Positions 31,838 through 32,393 of a stretch of 32,393 bases of DNA are shown piece after piece. Location: contig JADLCF010000222.1 in NCBI GenBank assembly GCA_020847315.1, positions 1 through 32,393 on the forward strand. The letters run 5' to 3'. The notes under the pieces are model-generated. The model was not told the DNA's origin and did no database searches. It was given only the letters and a program-made list of their open reading frames with translations. The translations under genes were made by a program, and so were the position numbers. Position 1 is the stretch's first letter. Each line of letters begins with the position of its first letter. This DNA is from Bryobacterales bacterium (lineage in GTDB: Bacteria > Acidobacteriota > Terriglobia > Bryobacterales > Bryobacteraceae).

Positions 31838-32324
31838 GAATCGGAAAGGCTCCTGAAGCAGGGTGGCAGTTTCCCAGGCTGGGATCGTCTTGAGGGCAAT
31901 TCAGATCGGAAACAACGATGGAAACGGCGATGAATTTAACGCTCAGGCATGCAAGCGGCAAACCCTGAACGGTGTTCGCCCACACGCGGCGATTCGATGC
32001 ACCCGCCGATCACTCTGATGTCCTGGGGAAGTAACGACTGCCCGCTGGCGCGGGGTGTTTGATTACCTCTAATACTCTTCTATACCACGGTTTGCCGCCG
32101 ATTTCCAGCATTTCCGATTTCTTCCGGCTGCGTGGGGCCGGGCGGAATGCGGGTTCGAGGCGCGCGCGACGGCCCGGATGGGGGAGTCTCCGCCCGGTTT
32201 CCGGTCAAAATCGGACAATTCCATCCTTTTCGATCTGAATATACGAAAATCTCTTTCCTATCTCCGGCAATCATGATAAGTTGGTACCGGGATGAAGTAA
32301 ATCCTCCCTTCAAGGAGCCTGCTC
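31838..32324. other. Long intergenic region between zinc-ribbon and Rrf2 genes
   Basis: About 490 bp with no supportable gene. The reading on the minus strand from 32313 is short and unlike any protein. The region probably contains both divergent promoters. From about 32205 the sequence becomes AT-rich (AATATACGAAAATCTCTTTCC), as expected for the control region of an Rrf2 gene. I see no riboswitch-like fold. Confidence 0.5.
32059..32086 (+). promoter_or_regulatory. Candidate promoter TTGATT - 16 bp - TATACC
   Basis: Each hexamer matches four of six consensus bases with a 16-bp spacer. Transcription would begin near 32093, leaving a leader of about 230 nt before the Rrf2 gene. A closer promoter in the AT-rich stretch at 32210-32260 is also possible. 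Confidence 0.3.
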
Positions 32325-32393
32325 ATGAAGCTCAGCGCGCAAGAAGAGTACGGTCTTCGGTGCCTCCTGAGAGTGGCTAGGGCCGAGAAGGAC
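32325..32393 (+). CDS. Rrf2-family transcriptional regulator, N-terminus (cut by window end)
   Basis: The first 23 codons, MKLSAQEEYGLRCLLRVARA and three more, match the start of Rrf2-type winged-helix regulators (IscR, NsrR, CymR and relatives). AAGGAG at 32312-32317 sits 7 nt before the ATG, an ideal Shine-Dalgarno. Rrf2 proteins often carry an iron-sulfur cluster on three cysteines; those lie beyond the window, so the type cannot be decided. What it controls is outside the window. Confidence 0.8.
   Translation, partial: MKLSAQEEYGLRCLLRVARAEKD

Overview
This is a high-GC window (low 60s percent by eye) that looks chromosomal and Gram-negative. The best guess for the source is an Acidobacteriota genome of the Solibacter/Bryobacter type. 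The hints are a VWFA-related protein of the kind abundant in acidobacteria, a roughly 1,000-residue TonB-dependent receptor with an N-terminal carboxypeptidase-regulatory-like domain, a DUF1501 protein, and many two-component genes and lipoproteins. This is inference from family content; there is no rRNA or marker gene to settle it.

Layout. Positions 1-957 hold the end of a DUF1501 gene, followed by a fumarylacetoacetate-hydrolase-family gene. Positions 2076-8620 hold a tight six-gene operon: a prenyl diphosphate synthase, a CrtI-type phytoene desaturase, a CrtB-type phytoene synthase, a membrane-anchored sulfite-oxidase-family molybdoenzyme, a family 2 glycosyltransferase and a PlsC-like acyltransferase. 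Every junction overlaps, so the six products probably act together to make a carotenoid that is then oxidised, glycosylated and acylated. The molybdoenzyme is the unexpected member. It has four N-terminal membrane helices, then an internal twin-arginine motif and a fifth helix before the cofactor domain, which fits a mixed Sec/Tat membrane protein.

Positions 8665-11915 look like an accessory patch. It contains a HigA-type antitoxin whose toxin survives only as a C-terminal stub, palindromic and tandem repeats, a homospermidine-synthase-like gene, a beheaded PIN-domain (VapC) toxin, and an exact 37-bp direct repeat on both sides.

Positions 11916-16349 carry four minus-strand genes: a UPF0173 metallo-hydrolase, a secreted GH3 enzyme, an atypical stand-alone receiver protein and a secreted VWFA protein. 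The TonB-dependent receptor (16514-19510) diverges from an OmpR/CpxA-like regulator-kinase pair (19667-21648). That pair meets, tail to tail, an orphan Tat-exported substrate-binding protein. An orphan Wzm-like ABC-2 permease and tRNA-His follow.

Positions 24031-32393 hold a site-2-type M50 protease, a PfkB sugar kinase, a glycine-zipper lipoprotein, an NtrC-type regulator with a kinase and a coupled lipoprotein, a zinc-ribbon protein and the first 23 codons of an Rrf2 regulator. Four strong hairpins, probably terminators, separate several of these units.
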